Source: Laetiporus sulphureus 93-53 (lineage: Eukaryota; Basidiomycota; Agaricomycetes; Polyporales; Laetiporaceae). From it: 22,523 nucleotides of DNA. The position numbers were made by a program, and so were the translations under genes. Positions 7,303 through 18,139 of the stretch are shown here, in pieces; within the stretch, counting starts at the first letter, position 1, and every line of letters starts with the position of its first letter. A model generated the notes under the pieces. The model ran no database searches and was not told where the DNA came from. It was given only the letters and a program-made list of their open reading frames with translations. Where the stretch lies: contig NW_024468569.1 in NCBI RefSeq assembly GCF_001632365.1, positions 167,128 to 189,650 of the forward strand. The letters run 5' to 3'.

Positions 7303-10300
7303 CTAGTCCGCAGGGACAAGAAAACTAGCTAGAACCCATCCAACGTCATGTGCACAGTTACGGACCAATAATAAACAATCCTCTCCATCGTCAACATACA
7401 ACGGCAGGTCCTGGTGTATCGACGGATGACCTGCCTCCTTGAGCACGTCATATACGTCACCGACATGAAGAGTGAAGAACGGGAGATCTTGATAAGACAC
7501 ACCAGGCGGAGGCTCGCAAGGGTGAACAACCTGACATGAGTACAACACTTCAAGCTGGTCGCCGCTGATGCTCGGTCCTCTGCTTGCGCGCCGTGAAAGA
7601 ACAGAAGGTTTTGTGAAGGTGGGTTTGATAGGTGATGGCATGGGTGACAGAAGCCCTGTCGCAGGCATTGACGGCGACCGATGTTGGCGCGAATACAGCG
7701 ACGCTGTATCTGGCTTGAGCGCCTCCGTCAGCCGCCGTTTGAAGGATGGTTTCCGTGAAGGACGGCCTCTTTCCGAGTCGGGAGGTCGCCAATCTCCCTT
7801 CTCATTGTTGCCATTTTGAGGGGTGTTCGCGTGGCGATCGATGATCCGACTCTGAGAATACGACTTCTTCAGGGGTAGCGGCGCTGGTATTGGCTTGATT
7901 CTCTGTCGCAGATATGTCGCCTTCTGTGGGGAAGAGCCCAACGACGTCAATGTAGCGGTGTAACCAAATGCAATCACTTTTGGATCGACGCTATTGGCGC
8001 TATGACTCGCGTCATGCCCCGATTTACCTGACTTGAAGGATTTGGTAGACTTCTTCGACCGCTGACTTCCGTCGGAATTCTGTCGCTCAAGACCACGCCT
8101 ACTGCCAAGGGCACCCAGGTCCACAGATCGCACGCTACGAGCTTTGTTGCTTACGGGTGTCTGGAGGGAGAGAGAAGAGGGCGAGCTCGGTGTATCGTTG
8201 AATGGATCAAACGAGGTCATGACAATTACAGTCGAGCCATTCTCGCTCAGGTCATCTTCGAAAGCCTGAGCAGAGCCGTCCGACTTCGTCCGCGCCGCGT
8301 CATGCCCATGCGATTTCTTCTCTGGTTGTCGCAGGATGTTTAACCCCAGCATATGTACCTCTACGTCGCCAAATCGCATCCACCAGACTCTGAGAGTCTC
8401 AGCAGCACCAGCATTCATCTCTCCCTCGACTTTGAGCGCGTTCCAAAGCAACAGCCAACGATCTCGTACGCTGCCCCAGAAATTGGCTTGCCAGTTTGAA
8501 AATTGCAAAATGCACAGTGTAATGCCTTTGCTCAGCAGCCCGATGTATGGTGGAAGTTCTGCAGCTAATTGTGCGCGCAGAGCAACGTAGTACTGCGATG
8601 CTTCGACAAGATGTGGAGGCGGTCGAGCTTTTGAGACTTTTAGATTCAATAACTCTGCATGCAACGGCTCCAGCGTTTGCATAGCTTCGAGCAGACGTAA
8701 AGGTGCCAGGGTTGAATCCACCAATTTCGCTAATTCGCCTAGAAGCCGCTCCTTGACGATTTCCATGATGTCTTTGCAAAGCGACGGGATTTCATGCGTC
8801 ACGACACCCATAAAGGCATCGTATGCCTCCGATTCCCCTGGTTGCGTAACGCCGATAGCTTGTCCAAAGCTTGTGGACCAAGCACGCAGATGTTGCATAA
8901 GGATTTCCACCGCACGACACCACTCGACAGCTTGTTTGGCAAAGTTACGAGCATAGGATTCGTGCCGCTTCACCTCATGGCCTAGCTGCATCACCTGCTC
9001 CGCTTCCTTATCAGCCTCACTGCCTTCCTTCACCTTAAAGGACCTCTGGCTGAGGGTCTTCATTCGTCCCAGGCTAACGGAAGCAGATATGCCAACATTA
9101 AGACCCTTCTTCTTCGGCTTAGGCTTCGGATCACTGTTCCGCTTGATTTGCGGCCCAGAAGGCACTCCACTCAAAACTTCCTTGATAACCTCCCGTCGCC
9201 TCCGCTCCTCATTTACAGTCCTGGCAACTTCCTCCATTTTCTCGCGGGCGAGCTTCAGCTTAGCGATATCGGGATGCGACTCCGGCGTTTCATCGATGAT
9301 TGCGCTAAGCAGTAGGGGATACTTCAGCAGTCGCTGGACCGGTTTGATGAGAAGCGAGGGCAAGTCCCATGCATGTGTGAGATTCGATGCGAGATTGTGT
9401 GACTGAGCAAGATACTCCTTCAGCGCCGGAGTCTCTGGCAAACTGTTCAGATGCTCCAGCGCAGTTGGGTGCTTCGTAATGTACGGCAGGTACAAGGGTT
9501 CCAGAATGGGTATCTAATACACATGGTTAGAAGTACGACACGCGATAAAGACACGCACTTACATTCTCAAGGAACAATGCTCCAACATGGTCCTCCCCTG
9601 TCCCAAGCTCTAACACAGAACCCAGAGCTTCCTCTATCTTCTCTGTGAATGTATCCGCGAATGCTGCAAGTTCTGCAACGTTGTTGAATATGATCCGCGC
9701 GTCTTCGGGGGTCATTGCTGGTCCATTGATCGAGCCACAGGAACTGATGGATGAAGCGTCCGACCGCAGGGATTCGGTGCATGAGGACGGGCCGGACGGA
9801 GGAGGAGTGGGCGGGGCGGCATTGAACGGAGGTGGTTGGCCTGAAAAGCTGTTAGCACATACAGCGGTTGAGACCATGTCACTTACCTAGGGCCAATGGA
9901 ATGTGGATGTCCCGAATCAATGCCAAGTCGGATGCATATGCACGCTCCGACGACAGCAGCTCCTGTAGCGCATGAGTCCGTTTTGATACGGATGTTGATG
10001 TTGACAGGAGCGACGAAGCCGTCTGGGACTGGTCTTCGCGCTGAGGCTCCTGATCCTCATCATGTGCAGATGTAGAGATGGACGGATCTGGGGTTATGGG
10101 CAGAGGCTTGTGGGGAGTTGGCGGGCGGCCCATACGTGCAGGCTTCACGGAGGGCGTCTGGGAGGGTGTGAGCAAGCCAGAGAGTGAAGCGAAGCTGTGC
10201 GAGTGCGACAAAGGCATGTCGCCAGTGCCTGGTGCGGAATCAACCGTGTCGATTGTGAGGATGGATGCAGAATCGCAGCGCGCCTGCACTTTCGGGCGAA

Positions 10301-10505
10301 AGGGAGATCGCGGCGGTGGCCGAGGCGGAGAGGCGGGGTCGGGAGACGAGGGAGGGGTAGACCAAGATGCACTCTCGGACGTCTCTGTAATGCTCGCGGA
10401 GAGCCGGAATGTCGATGGTGGACCTGTTATGCCCACGCGGCGGGAACGAGGCTCCCTAGCGGGTGACTTCTCCAAAGCAGACTCCTGTTCAGAACCAGCA
10501 TCCAT
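7303..10505 (-). CDS. RhoGEF with DH, BAR and SH3 domains (Tuba/Gef1-like), about 1035 aa
   Basis: Exons read leftward: 10505-9887, 9840-9563, 9513-7303; introns of 46 and 49 bp with GTAAGT donors and CTAAC branch points; all phases close. Residues 1-173 are Ser/Pro-rich and probably disordered. The DH exchange domain covers about 175-405 (LQELLSSERAYASDL; LLIKPVQRLLKYPLLL at about 355-369) and is interrupted by a Pro/Ser-rich loop near 208-245. A helical BAR domain lies at about 465-650, then a Ser- and Lys-rich linker and a C-terminal SH3 domain at about 954-1035 (VLYSCQVVHP, FFTLHVGDVYDVL, VGWVLASFLVP). DH domains load Rho GTPases with GTP and BAR domains bind curved membrane. The DH-BAR pairing without PH is that of Tuba and fission yeast Gef1, both Cdc42 activators, so a role in polarity or septation is inferred. 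The start ATG has G at -3. Confidence 0.92.
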
Positions 10506-11138
10506 ATCCGAGGTGGAAGGAGGATATCCGCGCTCAGGCCCGTCACGGAACCGCGGTGTACGTATCTGCCACAGCTTCAGTTTGGTGTTCCGCGTTGGTC
10601 AGGATTGTTCTGCTATGTAATGTGAACAGAGTACTGGTGCCGGCGTCGAGAAGAGCAAGGAGTACCCGAGACGCACTGCAGAGAAGTATCGAAGTCTCCC
10701 TTGTTCCGTTCAGTCACCGCTTGAAATTGGCCAGACACACGTGCAGGGCATGCGCCTGGAAGCAGTGCGAATCTCGCGTGCAGATACGGTAGGTGGTCGT
10801 CGACTAACGTGGTGCGCTAAAAGGTGGGATCAAAGGTAATCAGACTGCAGGTTAAAGCCTTGAGGACTGTGTCGAGCCTGCGAAGTGCAATGCAGCGCAG
10901 ACGGCCGTGGAGACAGGAGAATGAGGAGGAGAGGGACTTATCGGGACTTATCCGCCACTCATCCGATAGTTTAGCCTATCATCAAAATTGGTGCAAATAA
11001 CGCTCGCAGCGCAGAACATGGGCAGCGCATATCGAGAGAATATGTACATGCATTCAGAAACTAGCGAGAATGCGATAGCTCAGCGCGACCTTCCAGTAGG
11101 AATGACGACGACGTGCACTATATATTAAACGAAACATG
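10506..11138. other. Intergenic region upstream of the RhoGEF
   Basis: This holds the promoter of the leftward RhoGEF and the 3' end of the next leftward gene. No strong TATA box was found near 10505. A purine-rich stretch occurs at about 10905-10940. Open frames here are antisense or chance. I see no other feature. Confidence 0.5.
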
Positions 11139-12562
11139 CTAACAAGGCATGTTGTGCACACTGCTCTCTTCTTCACTCCCGGCTTTCCGAATGTCAACCT
11201 CCGCAGAGGGCTCCTCGCCGTCCTGAAAGGATATGACACTGTTGCACAGAGTTTGAATGCGCGCGGGTCCTCCACGCATAAGGTTAGGTGAGCAGCATAT
11301 AGCTTACGGAGAGTTGAGTGTGTCCGAGAAAACGCGGCACCGGAGCAGGCTCGCGTTTACCTCCTGCCTCAGTCGCTCGGTGCTAACGTTCTTCTGGATG
11401 TCTTCACACAGCGCGCGCCCTCGACGAAGCCGCATAGGCGCGCCGGACAGCCAAGGTGGCTCGCCGACGGGCCTGTTCTTGAGGAACTGATTCGCACGCA
11501 CAGTCAGTCCGTTCTCGTTCTCCTTGGAATACTCCATGAGAGAAGAGATTCCGAGCCCCTGTGCACCATGCGCGTCTGCGACGAGAATGTGCTGGGTCGA
11601 CGCTGGGTGGCCCTCTGAGCTGCTCGACGGCAGATACCGCGGCGCCAATCGATTCGTGCCCAAATGTAAGATGCAAGGGAGATGAATGGAAAGAGCTTCG
11701 GTGGAGATTGGGCGCCACGGATAGCGTTCAGGCACACATGCGAGGAGAACAATTTGAAACCGATTTTCCCGACTTTCCCGACTATTCCACGCTGCATGTA
11801 CGTCAGTCCAATTCACAGGCGGCCAGATGCTCGCATTGTGCGCACCTCAGCCGCCATCCAGATCTTCGGCTTCCCCATCCTTTCTATTGACACCAACGCG
11901 AGGTTCTCTCTATTGTCAGTCCCAATTCTGGGCTAACAGCTGCTTCTCCGGCCTTCCAAGCCGCCACGCAAGGACCGTGCATCCGTCGTCTCATTGCCCT
12001 AAAGCAACCTTGCTGCGGGCATTCAGTGCGACGACGTCGAGCAGCCCGATATCAGCTGACCCGCACATCTTCAAGGACCTGTGACAAATCAAACTTGCAT
12101 GACTCCAGAAACATATCGCGGTAAATGGATATCTGGCGAACGATATGCGTGGCCAGCAGCCGTCCGTTATTCATACCAATCTGCAGGCGCTGTTAGTCAC
12201 TGATTGGCTGGACGCAGCTGGAACGCACCTCATAACGAGAACTCGAAAGCTCGACACCGGTGACATCGTACGTGGCTGGTGGTAATGAGAGAAAGAACAC
12301 CGTGGTTCGCCAACGCTTGCTTATCTCTGTTGCATGACTAGGGCGACGACGATCTCCCTTGATAGCATAGGCAGATAGGGAGCAATATGGTGCCGTCCTT
12401 ACAAAAATAACCTGGGCTGCCTAGCTCGACGAGATGCAGATATACCACTAATCGTCCTCCCAGGAATCTCACCGCAGCACACCATGACTTCTCGGGCTTG
12501 ATATACGCATCGCCATCGACCTCATTGTTTCCTTCACGAAAAGCACTATTAGGCACGAACAT
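11139..12562 (-). CDS. Unrecognised multi-exon gene; 5' half modelled, 3' half unresolved
   Basis: Read leftward, three exons join cleanly in phase: 12562-12473 (starts MFVPNSAFREGNNEVDGD), 12420-12229 (ends TYDVTGVELSSSRYE) and from 12180 (IGMNNGRLLATHIVRQ). The introns are 52 and 48 bp with GTGAGA and GTGCGT donors; the second has a perfect CTAAC branch point. After about 12080 several frames look coding (for example DNRENLALVSIERMGKPK near 11910-11850, and MEYSKENENGLTVRANQFL near 11540), but I could not link them with confidence. A last exon 11222-11139 after a tttcag acceptor would give an acidic tail (DGEEPSAEVDIRKAG) and stop at TAG. I recognise no domain, signal peptide or membrane segment. 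It may be a lineage-restricted gene or one decaying in its 3' half. Confidence 0.45.
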
Positions 12563-12874
12563 GATGCAGGACTATAGCTGAACGAGATGACGCAGAGGAG
12601 AAGTATAATATCAGTTTAGAGGGATAACGATCTGGTGAGCCACGTGGTGCCATTGCACCATGAGTGGCCTTTGGTGCGATGTGAATTTAAGCGCCGCGGC
12701 CGCTCTCCATCTGACTATCGTTAGCTGAGCGATGCTCTATATAAGAACCCTGCTCATCAAATTATAAGCATAGGTGACAATTATATGTATATATCATCTG
12801 TTCTGATCTACTCGGTAGTTATGAAGTCTAGATTAATCCGAACATATTGAACACGACTATGCTGGCACTGCTGG
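12563..12874 (-). promoter_or_regulatory. Promoter region of the unrecognised gene, with TATA box and TGGTGC palindrome
   Basis: A tatata core at 12739-12744, readable on either strand, lies about 177 bases upstream of ATG 12562. Between it and the gene, TGGTGC-CATT-GCACCA (12645-12660) forms a perfect 6-bp inverted repeat, and a third TGGTGC is at 12672-12677; CACGTG overlaps the first. These look like transcription-factor sites, but no factor is named. The left end of the FAD-oxidase gene (its 3' end) borders this stretch. Confidence 0.4.
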
Positions 12875-15763
12875 TCATGGAGATGGCGGCTCGTTGCTCA
12901 ACAGTTCGATGGGATTGCCGTCCTTGTCGACAGGCCACAAATTGTTTTTGAAGAGACAGTTGGGGTCATACTTGCGTTTGAGTTCCGCCAGGCGAGCCCA
13001 GTTCTTGCCGTAGCATGTCTGAGTGCGAGACGGAGGCTCGTGTCTTGCCAAGAACTGCCCATGACCCCGGTCAACCAACTAACTGCAGACCGTTTGGGGT
13101 TCTCACTCACAGAAGGGTATGGTCCACCTAACGCAACACTTCTTATGGTGCCATCCATCCACTAGAAGTCATGCTGTTAATTTCCGTCCATACCACCGCG
13201 TGAAAAAAGCCACCATACCTCTTCCGCAGAAGCTATGCAGCGTGGGTCGTCGATACCCATCTCCCACTGGTGCAGTGCAGCAACCGTCCACGTCGCTTCC
13301 CGTTGTTCCTTCGGCAGGCACGTGTCTTCAAAATCTGCGATCGCTCCTCCAGACAGTTCGAAAAGCCACGCTAGAACGCGATCAGTTTCATGCGATGCGG
13401 CGGCATGGCTGCGGCGAGTCATGCAAGAGTGGTATGGCATGGCACTTACTACAGCCAATCGGAGTGTTAGCGAACTGTATGACGGTCTTGTTGATGACCT
13501 CGTCTGGCAGGGAGTGTATGAGCGCTGAGCGCATGAACCACTGCCTTCCCGCTAAGGCGAAGATTTGTCAACAGAAAGCATTCAAGCTAATAAGGAATAC
13601 AGCGAACCTTTTCCTCTCAAGATCTGAGCGACGCTGTCCTGCTGGCTGAGATAGCTCTTTTCGTTCACTTCATTAAGGATACAGCGCTCGCCATCCCAGC
13701 TGGAAATCGCGTTGAGATACTCCATGCCCTGCTCCTTCGGCCCAGCATAGCACATTTGGATAACGAGAAGCGAGTCCTTATCAGCGGGGCCTGCTGTGAG
13801 AAGCACATTTACGTAGAGCTCGCGCGGTGCTCCTTTGATACAGTCACGGAAATGTTTGATGAGAGATGCTGCTGTTGATCGATGGAAACGGCTGTGCAAG
13901 AGGCGAGATACGTCATACACTGTATGCGGATGATAACATTGTAGTTAATAGACTTACTAGATCAAGTTGCCAGCAAAGACAACGGGCACTGGGAAGGCGC
14001 GCACTTTGTATCGCGTTGCAATGCCGAAGGCAGGGCCTGCTCCACGAATCGCCCACCAGAGTTCTGAGCGATTTTGTCTTCATGAGTACGATTTGCATTC
14101 ACTAAGCGAGCACGAACACTCACCCGGTTCGTCGTCTTTGTTGACAATGACGATCCTCCCGTCCGCTAGCACCATCTCTATCTCCACCACATTATCAATG
14201 CTCAGACCGTACATCCTGCTTATGAATCCAAATCCTCCAAGAAGCAGGATCGAGGATCCCACCGGGTGGGCCGACCTGTCATATAACTTGAGTCCAACCA
14301 CTAAAGCCGTTTATGCTCAGACACGTACGATGGCATGTGATACGGCACTACGCCATTTTCTCGCAGGCCCGTTACCGCACTGAACCCCTCGAGGGGATGT
14401 TCTGCGGTATACATGTCCACCTCCTTCTGGCGCATGCCCGCACCCAATGTAACGTAGGCATGCTTATGGACCGGTTGTGCGGGAGCCATACCCACCAGCT
14501 GGCCGTGCGGCGGCAACATCTCGGACGACATCACGAACGAGCTCATATCCATGCGTGCCGAGTAAGGCCCAGGAGCAACGAATGGCGACAGCATGCTAGG
14601 TCCGGCGCCTGCGCCCCATGCACCTTGAGCGCCCATGGAAGAGGATGGTGGAGGCGTCCAGGTCCCCATGTTTGAGAATGTTCGCAGAGCGAACAGTGAA
14701 GCTGGCGTTGCTCCGAAGGGGTTTGTGCTAGTGAGCGTCAGCGGAGGTGGTTGAGACGAACCGTTAGGCAACATGTATTCGAAAGGATCGGCTGTCTCTG
14801 GCTGCGTGCGGACACCACACACTGCGATCTAGTGTCAGATGGAACGATCTCGGCGCCAAGAGGAACAACCTCACCGTCCGGTTGGAGGTCATCTGACTCT
14901 CGCTGCTCAGGCTGCTGCGTAGACTCCGCCTGCTGAACGGAAGCGTGATGTTGCTGCGAAGTAGAGGGCTCGGGGGAGTACACGCGCCGTCGATTAGCAG
15001 GCGGCTGTCGGGGTTCCTCGCCCTCTTCAGGTGGAAGAGGCGCGCCGTTGAGAAACGTTGCGACGGCCTTTGATGCACCGTCGTACGAGCGCAGGAGGTT
15101 GCGCTTCTCCTGAGTGGCTTTCAACTTGGGCAAATCTTCTTCTACTGGCTCCGGACTATCCTCGCGGCGCCGCTTCATTCCAGTGATCTCTGGATTACTT
15201 TGACGAGCCGTGGTAGGAGCTGAACTCTCCGCATTCAACGTTCCTACATACTCATTCGAGCTCGTTGCACGACCTTTGCCCTTACTTCCTGGGGGCGACA
15301 TGTCGCGCATCCTGATCCAGTCGTTGCCTTCTTCTGCGTCAGGCAAAGGAGGTTCAATGTCGCATTCTCTGAGCATAGCCAGGTCAATTATGACATCGCC
15401 TGCTACCGCCCATCCTGCGATGCCATATCCACCAGCTTTGACGGACGGAGAAAGGCCGTGCTTTGAGCAAAACTTGACAATAGCGCTGACGTCCTGCACG
15501 TCCAGCGGACACGCGAGTAGTTTCGACTGGCAGACCAATTTCCCGTTGAACCCCTTGGAGCGTTCAGTGAATCTGATGTCGGGGTTTTCCAAACCATTTA
15601 GTGACCTTGCCCAGTAAGTGCGCAGGATGATGTCGCCGGGGACTCACTCTGCATCAGATGGTTTGAAGACAGGGCCTCGAATGGATACCTTCAGCTCATC
15701 GAACAGCTCTCTAGGGAGTGACGATCGAGGGATCTGCAACGTAGCAATTTGATCACGCGGCAT
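12875..15763 (-). CDS. Berberine-bridge-enzyme-like FAD-linked oxidase with long internal insertion, 788 aa, 10 exons
   Basis: Exons leftward: 15763-15648, 15605-14875, 14821-14329, 14275-14124, 14063-13958, 13891-13608, 13551-13450, 13370-13219, 13161-13111, 13054-12875; introns 42-79 bp; all phases close. Fold parts: FAD-binding domain (VKAGGYGIAGWAVAGDVIID at 94-113; VTLGAGMRQKEVD from 406; AHPVGSS and GGFGFISRMYGLS; ELWWAIRGAGPAFGI), substrate domain, and BBE tail (YGKNWARLAELKRKYDP from 744). Such enzymes oxidise alcohols, sugars or alkaloid-like compounds with FAD and O2; the substrate is unknown. Tyr99 stands where family members have the His that bonds FAD. About 275 residues (128-403) split the FAD domain: Pro/Ser/Gln-rich, with KRRRE (183-187) and RRR (244-246). 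No signal peptide is seen, so an intracellular enzyme is inferred. The exon 2/3 junction has an alternative (donor 14869, acceptor 14829). Confidence 0.9.
14460..15382 (-). other. Segment coding the low-complexity insertion of the FAD-oxidase
   Basis: Within exons 2 and 3 of the oxidase this stretch encodes a disordered, Pro/Ser/Gln/Glu-rich segment with SPEP repeated twice (SPEPVEED and SPEPSTSQQ), basic clusters, and one more ordered-looking patch (NLLRSYDGASKAVATFLNG). It stays open for hundreds of codons and is crossed by one 53-bp intron (14822-14874). Confidence 0.75.
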
Positions 15764-16204
15764 TGGGTGATCGACACCTGCCCGTAACCGATAGTGCGCT
15801 AGAGGAAATTATCGAGTATAAGACAGAGGGAGCAGCGTCCGACAGGATGCGAAAGTCAAGAGAGTGGGACGTCGCGCGTCGCCCGTGAATCAAGAAGAGG
15901 GCGCTGAAGTGGGCCAATTGCAATCAGCGAGTATTATATAGAGCACAAGCCACGACTGTTACGGAAAACTATGCCGCTGTAACGGGAAAGATGCTTAACT
16001 AGTGAGAAAATTTTGTGGGGCATCAAACCCTAATCATTGGATGCACTGTGAAGCACAGTTCGGGCAACCAATACAGTTTCTAAGCGGCAGGTCGGAACAG
16101 GGGTAAAGGAGCATTTTACGCGACTGCTGACAGACGTCACTGGGGGCTTTCCGGGGCTCTAGGGTCGCATTGTCACCAGTAACCGACAGAGCAGCCGGGC
16201 AGGA
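15764..16204 (-). promoter_or_regulatory. Promoter region of the FAD-oxidase and unassigned flank
   Basis: On the minus strand TATATAAT (15933-15940) lies about 170 bases upstream of ATG 15763 and is a fair TATA box. The rest, to the start of the duplicated block at 16205, shows no gene or repeat that I recognise. Confidence 0.5.
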
Positions 16205-16885
16205 CAATGAAAGGAAACTCACCAATCCTTGCACCGGCGGTACGAACGTCGGCATAAATGACAAGTAATATGGCAAAGGCAACAACCTGCCAAACACCAC
16301 TCCGGTGTTATGTGGAAATAATGTTCGTCGCCAATATTACTGACACCATGAAGTTGCTTGCCGACATTCGATTTGGGGACACGCTTTCGAAATTACGTAA
16401 GCGTTTTCATCTCCGAATCGCATCTAATCGGGAAAATATCGTCAGGCTCTACCCTCTTGCTTCATGCAAAGAGCTTAGGGGCAGCTGCCATGGCATCTTC
16501 AGATACTCTTTAGCTATGATATGAGCATTGTGTGTGCTGTAAGAATGCAATGTCACACAGTGGCGATCACACATTGAAGCACGTGACAGATGATGAGTGA
16601 CTGACAGCCCCAGCGTGACATTGCATGACTGGCACTTTATGCCGCGGTCCCCCCACCCTCTCATGCCCCTTTCTGCTGTACACTCACCGTCACCAGTCAA
16701 AGACCCAATGATCATCGATCATCAGTGTGCAAGTCAGGGTTCGACGCACGCTCCGTTACACCCTCGTTATGGTCGTGACTGATGTGAGCCACAGGTGATG
16801 TGACATGCGTGATGTTGTGACTGCCTGACAGTTGTCAGTAGTCCGTATTCTACGGGTCGGAGGCTCGTAGATTACAATTCTCGGA
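16205..16885. repeat. Left copy of a diverged direct duplication (about 681 bp)
   Basis: Starts CAATGAAAGGAAA and ends ATTCTCGGA, and matches 18140-18888 over its whole length with substitutions and indels. Shared blocks include CTCACCAATCCTTGC, ATTACGTAAGCGTTTTCATC, CTTGCTTCATGCAAAGAGCT, CCATGGCATCTTCAGATA, GTCAAAGACCCAATG and TTCGACGCACGCTCCGTTAC. This copy lacks about 50-70 bases near 16377 that are present in the right copy. On the minus strand a 28-codon frame (VWQVVAFA, TAGARIG) runs into a GTGAGT splice donor, also found in the right copy. The edges are not TG..CA, so LTRs are not supported. Confidence 0.85.
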
Positions 16886-18055
16886 CTTGAGGGAGCCGGC
16901 ACTGCATCCGCACGCCCAGGTCCGAACGACCCGGAAGAACTCCCGTAAAATACAGTTATTGCACGAGTTCCGATATTTCATCTCAATACATTCGAGTCCA
17001 ACGTAAGTACAATCGGAATGCACGCGATAAACGGCGACGATTCATCGGCAAAACAACTTTTAGAGCCGACAGCGGGGCATCTACAGCAAACTCATCCGAA
17101 GCAAACGAGGTTTGCGACGGAACAGACCACTTTAATGAACAAACGAGGTGGTAAAGCTCACACGGAAAAGGAATGCCACGTTTCGCGCGAACTCATGAGT
17201 TTTCGTGAAAGACGTTGAACAACTTCGTCGAAACGAGAGACGGCAAACTCACACGCCATAGGGGGGACAGGAATCATCACATGTATGCCGCAGAAGCGCG
17301 CGCATGACAGCATCCAGCATACGATCGACATGCCTAAGACTCATGCCGTGCTAACGCAGCAAAAGCAACAATAAACGGTAGGCAGAGGAGCGGCGAGAAG
17401 CGAAACGGGAAGTTGACAACGCCACCGATTGCATGTAGGTGCCAGAGAGGCAGCATGTTCGGAAAAAACAGTTCCGTCGTATAATAAGCGAGTATCATCG
17501 GCAAAATCATGGGAGATCATTGGTAGTTCACATGCAGCAAATACATCAGATCGTCGGCCAGCACCCCCCTTGGACAGACGGGGGACACAACCAAAACCGA
17601 TAGACATGCGGGCGAGACGACGGCATTCCGCACAGACAGCAAGCGGCGGGCTGGGCAAACAGCCAAGCGATGGACGACGTGAAGCGAGCAGTGACAGACA
17701 GCGAGACGTGGGCTGGACAGTCCGCCAAGCGACGGACAGCCTGAAGAGACCAAAATACATGAAGGTTGCGATCGCGACCGAAACAGACAGAGGAACACGA
17801 ACGATTGCCACAAAGCGGATGGACGACGAAAAAGACAGCCGGACGAGGACAGCGTACAAACCTCAGAGGAAAAGGGGTCGAAGGAGGGCGGGGACTGAGT
17901 ACTGATGCGCAGATGCCCAGCCACAAACGCGCAAAGCAGCCACAAGCGCGAAAAACGGGGCATTTATTCAGCCATAAAGGTGAAAACGGGTGACGGGTGA
18001 CGTGCTGATGTATGTAAGACTGGCTTTGCGATTGTTAACTTTAAATCGAATGTCA
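16886..18055. other. Unassigned core between the duplicated blocks
   Basis: No gene is recognised. From about 17560 to 17990 the plus strand is poor in T and rich in GACAGACAG-, GGACGAC- and AAGCG-type words, leaving long open frames on both strands that I read as artefacts of composition. Two imperfect copies of a 62-bp unit are at about 17634-17695 and 17696-17757. The sequence could be a decayed internal region of a non-autonomous element bounded by the two duplicated blocks. Confidence 0.45.
17634..17757. repeat. Imperfect tandem repeat, 62-bp period, two copies
   Basis: Both units begin AGACAGC and carry GGGCTGG, then GCCAAGCGAYGGAC, then TGAAG in the same order and spacing. Confidence 0.6.
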
Positions 18056-18085
18056 GAGGCTCGCAGATTCCAATGCTCGGATATC
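18056..18085. repeat. Third copy of the terminal motif of the duplicated block
   Basis: The motif GAGGCTCGCAGATTCCAATG followed by CTCGGA matches the right ends of both larger copies (16861-16885 and 18860-18888). It sits only about 55 bases before the right copy. Confidence 0.65.
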
Positions 18086-18139
18086 ACCAGATTTTGTATG
18101 ACGCATCGCGCCGCGTCTACCTCTGCAGCCACCGTCGTT

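Noticed and set aside
10078..10620. 180-codon plus-strand open frame
   Set aside because: It is antisense to the Ser/Pro-rich N-terminus of the RhoGEF, whose frame, introns and domains are much better supported.
13119..13649. 176-codon plus-strand open frame
   Set aside because: It lies antisense to four exons of the FAD-oxidase and crosses their introns.
17341..17963. Cys/Leu/Ser-rich minus-strand open frames of 172 and 148 codons
   Set aside because: Two registers of the same T-poor tract are open at once and the protein is low in complexity; best explained by composition.
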